Assembly: GCA_023459355.1 (NCBI GenBank)
Contig: JAEWUM010000042.1
Location: forward strand, 1-6,721
DNA length: 6,721 bases
Origin: Bacteroidota bacterium
Lineage (GTDB): Bacteria > Bacteroidota > Bacteroidia > Bacteroidales > Paludibacteraceae
Direction: 5' to 3'
Of this stretch, positions 4,395 to 6,721 are shown piece after piece; position 1 is the stretch's first letter, and every line of letters starts with the position of its first letter. The notes beneath the pieces were generated by a model that had not been told where the DNA came from, did not search any database, and was given only the letters and a program-made list of their open reading frames with translations. The translations under genes were made by a program, and so were the position numbers.

Positions 4395-6581
4395 ATGATG
4401 CAAAGAATTTTATTTATTCCTTTGCTTTTTCTGTCGGTATTGTTGTATGCTGACATTACAGGAAAAGTGACGGATATCAAAGGAGACCCCATTCCGGGGG
4501 TCAATATCTTCTGGCTGAATACCCAATCCGGAACTGTTTCGGATGTGGATGGTACCTTTAGAATAGCCGGAAGTAACCAGAGTAAACAACTGGTTTTTAG
4601 CAATGTGGCATTTCAGGGAGATACCATAAATATTGAAAATCAAACAGTACCTCTTCATGTAAAATTGAATGAAGTAATAGAACTGCAGGAGGTTTCGGTA
4701 GTGCAAAAAAGTCCGGGTGTAGTAAAGCATCGTTTTGCAGTTCTCCAAACGGAGAAAATTACGGTCGACGAGTTGTGCAAAGCCGCTTGCTGTAATCTTT
4801 CTGAGAGCTTCGAAACCAATCCATCTGTGGATGTGTCGTACAGCGATGCAGCAACCGGCGCCAAGCAAATTAAAATGCTCGGTTTGCCCGGCACTTACGT
4901 GCAAATGCTTACCGAGAATATTCCCAACCTGAGGGGTATTTCATCGGTATACGGACTTGGTTTTATTCCCGGTCCGTGGATGGAAGGCATTCAGGTGTCG
5001 AAAGGAACCGGTTCGGTTATCAATGGCTATGAAGCGGTAACGGGACAAATCAATGTGGAGTACAAAAAACCGCAGACAAGCGAAATTGTTGCAGCCAACG
5101 TGTTTGCCAGTGACGCGGGTAGGGTGGAAGCCAATGTGAATGCCGGCATCAAGCTGACTCCGGAACTTTCGACGGGCGTATTAATGCATGCTTCCGATGA
5201 GTTTATGTCGCTCGATGATAATGGTGATGGTTATATGGATATGCCGATGATTAAGCAACTGAATTTCATCAATCGCTGGTATTACCGTAGTCCTAAGTTT
5301 GTGTCGCAGGCTTTTGTGCGTGCATTATCTGAGAACCGCATGGGTGGTACGGTTGATGGAAATTATATGATCGACATCGATACCAAACGGTACGAATTCT
5401 TCCTGAAAAACGGATATGTGTTCAATCCGGCTAAAGAAACGAGTGTAGGCTTGATTTTGAGTGGATCTATTCATGATCAGCAGGCGCATTACGGATTGAA
5501 ACACTATGTGGGAAGTCAGGATAATTTTTACGCAAACCTGATATTCCAAACGAATCTGGATGAACATCAGAAGCTTTCTGCAGGTTTGAGTTTCAATCAT
5601 GATGTATTCGATGAATCAGTCCGGGTTATGAATCCGGACCAGTCTGAAGCCTCGTATCTGCCCGTCTATAAAAAAGAAACCGTGCCGGGTGCATTTGCGG
5701 AATATACCCTAAACCTGCACGATAAGTTCATTGCGCTGGCAGGGTTAAGGGCCGATTACCATAATATTTATGGTGCATTTGTAACTCCGCGGCTGCATTT
5801 GAAATACGTACCAGCTGAATTTTTACACATCAGAACCACCATGGGAAAGGGCTATCGTTCACCAAATATGCTGGCTGAGAATAATTTCTATCTGGCCAGT
5901 AACCGGGCATTGGTGTTGGATAACAACCTGAAAATGGAGGAAGCCTGGAATTATGGTGTGAGTTTGCAGGGCTATATCCCGCTTTTCAACAGGGAATTAG
6001 CCTTGTCCGGCGAATGGTATTATACAGATTTCAGACAGCAGGTTGTAACTGATGTCGATAGCGATGTACATCAGGTACATTTTTATAACCTGAATGGGAA
6101 ATCCTTTGCCCACAGTGTGCAGTTCGAAGCCAATATGGAAGTGGTGAAAGGACTCACGATGACGCTGGCCCATCGCTTTAATGATGTGCAATCGACTATT
6201 GGAGGTGTTTTGCGGGAAAAACCGCTGACAAACCGGTACAAAAGTCTGGCAACTGCATCCTATCAAACTCCGTTGAAGAAATGGCAGTTTGATTTCACCG
6301 CGCAGTTTAACGGCGGTGGCCGCATGCCTGATCCTGATCCGATGAATCCCCTGTGGAATACTGAATTCCCGGCTTACACCATATTAAATGCTCAGATTAC
6401 GAAATACTTCAGAACCTGGTCGGTATACGCCGGCTCGGAAAACCTGACCGGTTTTGTGCAGGATAATCCTATTATTGACGTATCGGATCCATTCAGCAAT
6501 GATTTCGATGCAACCAATGTATGGGGACCTACACACGGACGAAAATTGTATGTCGGATTGAGGTGGGCGATAGACCGGTAA
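4395..6581 (+). CDS. TonB-dependent outer-membrane receptor with Cys-motif plug (putative metal uptake)
   Basis: This 728-residue receptor would use TonB and the proton gradient to import a ligand across the outer membrane. In order it has: a signal peptide (1-19); a carboxypeptidase-regulatory-like domain (about 20-97) with ITGKVTD and GDPIPGVNIF; a plug (about 118-225) with the late-plug pattern KGTGSVINGYEAVTGQINV (203-221); and a 22-strand-type barrel to the end, including GYRSPNMLAEN in its second half. The plug contains DELCKAACCNLSESFETNP (125-143) with Cys128, Cys132 and Cys133 where most receptors have a plain hydrophobic TonB-plug start. I recall this motif in a Bacteroidota subgroup linked to copper or other metals. 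DDNGDGYMD (274-282) resembles a calcium-binding loop. The protein ends LRWAIDR rather than with a terminal aromatic residue. ATG 4395 and ATG 4398 are equally possible starts. It probably works with the Cys/His-rich protein upstream. Confidence 0.92.
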   Translation: MMQRILFIPLLFLSVLLYADITGKVTDIKGDPIPGVNIFWLNTQSGTVSDVDGTFRIAGSNQSKQLVFSNVAFQGDTINIENQTVPLHVKLNEVIELQEVSVVQKSPGVVKHRFAVLQTEKITVDELCKAACCNLSESFETNPSVDVSYSDAATGAKQIKMLGLPGTYVQMLTENIPNLRGISSVYGLGFIPGPWMEGIQVSKGTGSVINGYEAVTGQINVEYKKPQTSEIVAANVFASDAGRVEANVNAGIKLTPELSTGVLMHASDEFMSLDDNGDGYMDMPMIKQLNFINRWYYRSPKFVSQAFVRALSENRMGGTVDGNYMIDIDTKRYEFFLKNGYVFNPAKETSVGLILSGSIHDQQAHYGLKHYVGSQDNFYANLIFQTNLDEHQKLSAGLSFNHDVFDESVRVMNPDQSEASYLPVYKKETVPGAFAEYTLNLHDKFIALAGLRADYHNIYGAFVTPRLHLKYVPAEFLHIRTTMGKGYRSPNMLAENNFYLASNRALVLDNNLKMEEAWNYGVSLQGYIPLFNRELALSGEWYYTDFRQQVVTDVDSDVHQVHFYNLNGKSFAHSVQFEANMEVVKGLTMTLAHRFNDVQSTIGGVLREKPLTNRYKSLATASYQTPLKKWQFDFTAQFNGGGRMPDPDPMNPLWNTEFPAYTILNAQITKYFRTWSVYAGSENLTGFVQDNPIIDVSDPFSNDFDATNVWGPTHGRKLYVGLRWAIDR

Positions 6582-6598
6582 TAATTAATAAATTATGC

Positions 6599-6640
6599 GA
6601 ATCAGGAGTAGCGACTCCTAGATTCATTTTGATTTATTTT
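6599..6640 (+). terminator. Terminator after the receptor gene
   Basis: GAATCAGGAGT (6599-6609) pairs with ACTCCT (6614-6619) and GATTC (6621-6625). The result is 11 base pairs with one bulged A and an AGCG loop, followed by a T-rich tail with runs of four at 6627-6630 and 6637-6640. It begins 18 bases after the receptor stop codon. Confidence 0.75.
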
Positions 6641-6671
6641 GTTTATATAGAGTAAATTAGTTGTTAAATAA

Positions 6672-6703
6672 TTTGCTCAATTCGCTGGAAATCATTATCT
6701 TAG
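6672..6703 (+). promoter_or_regulatory. Promoter for a gene beyond the window
   Basis: TTTG (6672-6675), a 20-base spacer and TATCTTAG (6696-6703) match the Bacteroidota consensus with one mismatch (A for T at position 7 of the -7 element). Transcription should begin near 6706-6709, heading out of the window, after the terminator that closes the receptor unit. Confidence 0.5.
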
Positions 6704-6721
6704 AAGAAAAATAACCACATT

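Noticed and set aside
4410..4904. Minus-strand frames of 164 and 79 codons (4410-4904 and 4655-4894)
   Set aside because: They lie antisense to the receptor signal peptide, regulatory domain and plug, which are unambiguous. They show no recognisable domain and no promoter.
5325..6266. Minus-strand frames of 91 and 89 codons within the receptor barrel
   Set aside because: They are antisense shadows with no family resemblance.

Overview
The window comes from a member of the Bacteroidota, most likely Bacteroidales-like. The evidence is four good matches to the Bacteroidota promoter pattern (TTTG, 19-21 bases, TAnnTTTG), the general absence of purine-rich ribosome binding sites before the genes, the long-form PurC, and a TonB-dependent receptor with an N-terminal carboxypeptidase-regulatory-like domain. 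All assignments are read from sequence and recalled family knowledge; no search was run.

Layout. (1) 5-89, minus strand: tRNA-Ser(UGA) with its own consensus promoter at 118-148. (2) 177-503: a second consensus promoter, pointing the other way, starts a leader of about 290 bases. The leader holds a candidate pseudoknot and a strong intrinsic terminator (361-392) before an MFS exporter of the MefA-like type (504-1724, plus). A 32-codon reading frame overlaps the exporter start. (3) 1709-1791: a long imperfect inverted repeat runs over the exporter stop codon and separates it from the convergent purC. (4) 1798-3623, minus: a two-gene unit, a membrane-anchored DUF3298/RsiV-like protein followed after 14 bases by purC (SAICAR synthase). 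(5) 3624-3823: divergent promoter region. (6) 3824-6581, plus: a small secreted Cys/His-rich protein resembling the HYC_CC_PP family, then a TonB-dependent receptor with a Cys cluster in its plug. They are separated by an 85-base spacer with mutually exclusive hairpins. (7) 6582-6721: a terminator hairpin and then a promoter for a gene outside the window.

How the genes may work together. The small Cys/His-rich protein and the receptor look like one functional pair for outer-membrane uptake of a soft transition metal, copper being the first candidate; this is inference from the cysteines and from recalled neighbourhoods. The purC unit is housekeeping purine synthesis with an unexplained envelope protein in front of it. 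The MFS gene looks like a conditionally expressed efflux pump controlled by early termination in its leader.

The two items most worth following are the pseudoknot-plus-terminator leader of the MFS gene and the Cys-rich protein/receptor pair, whose first gene appears to be transcribed almost without a leader.
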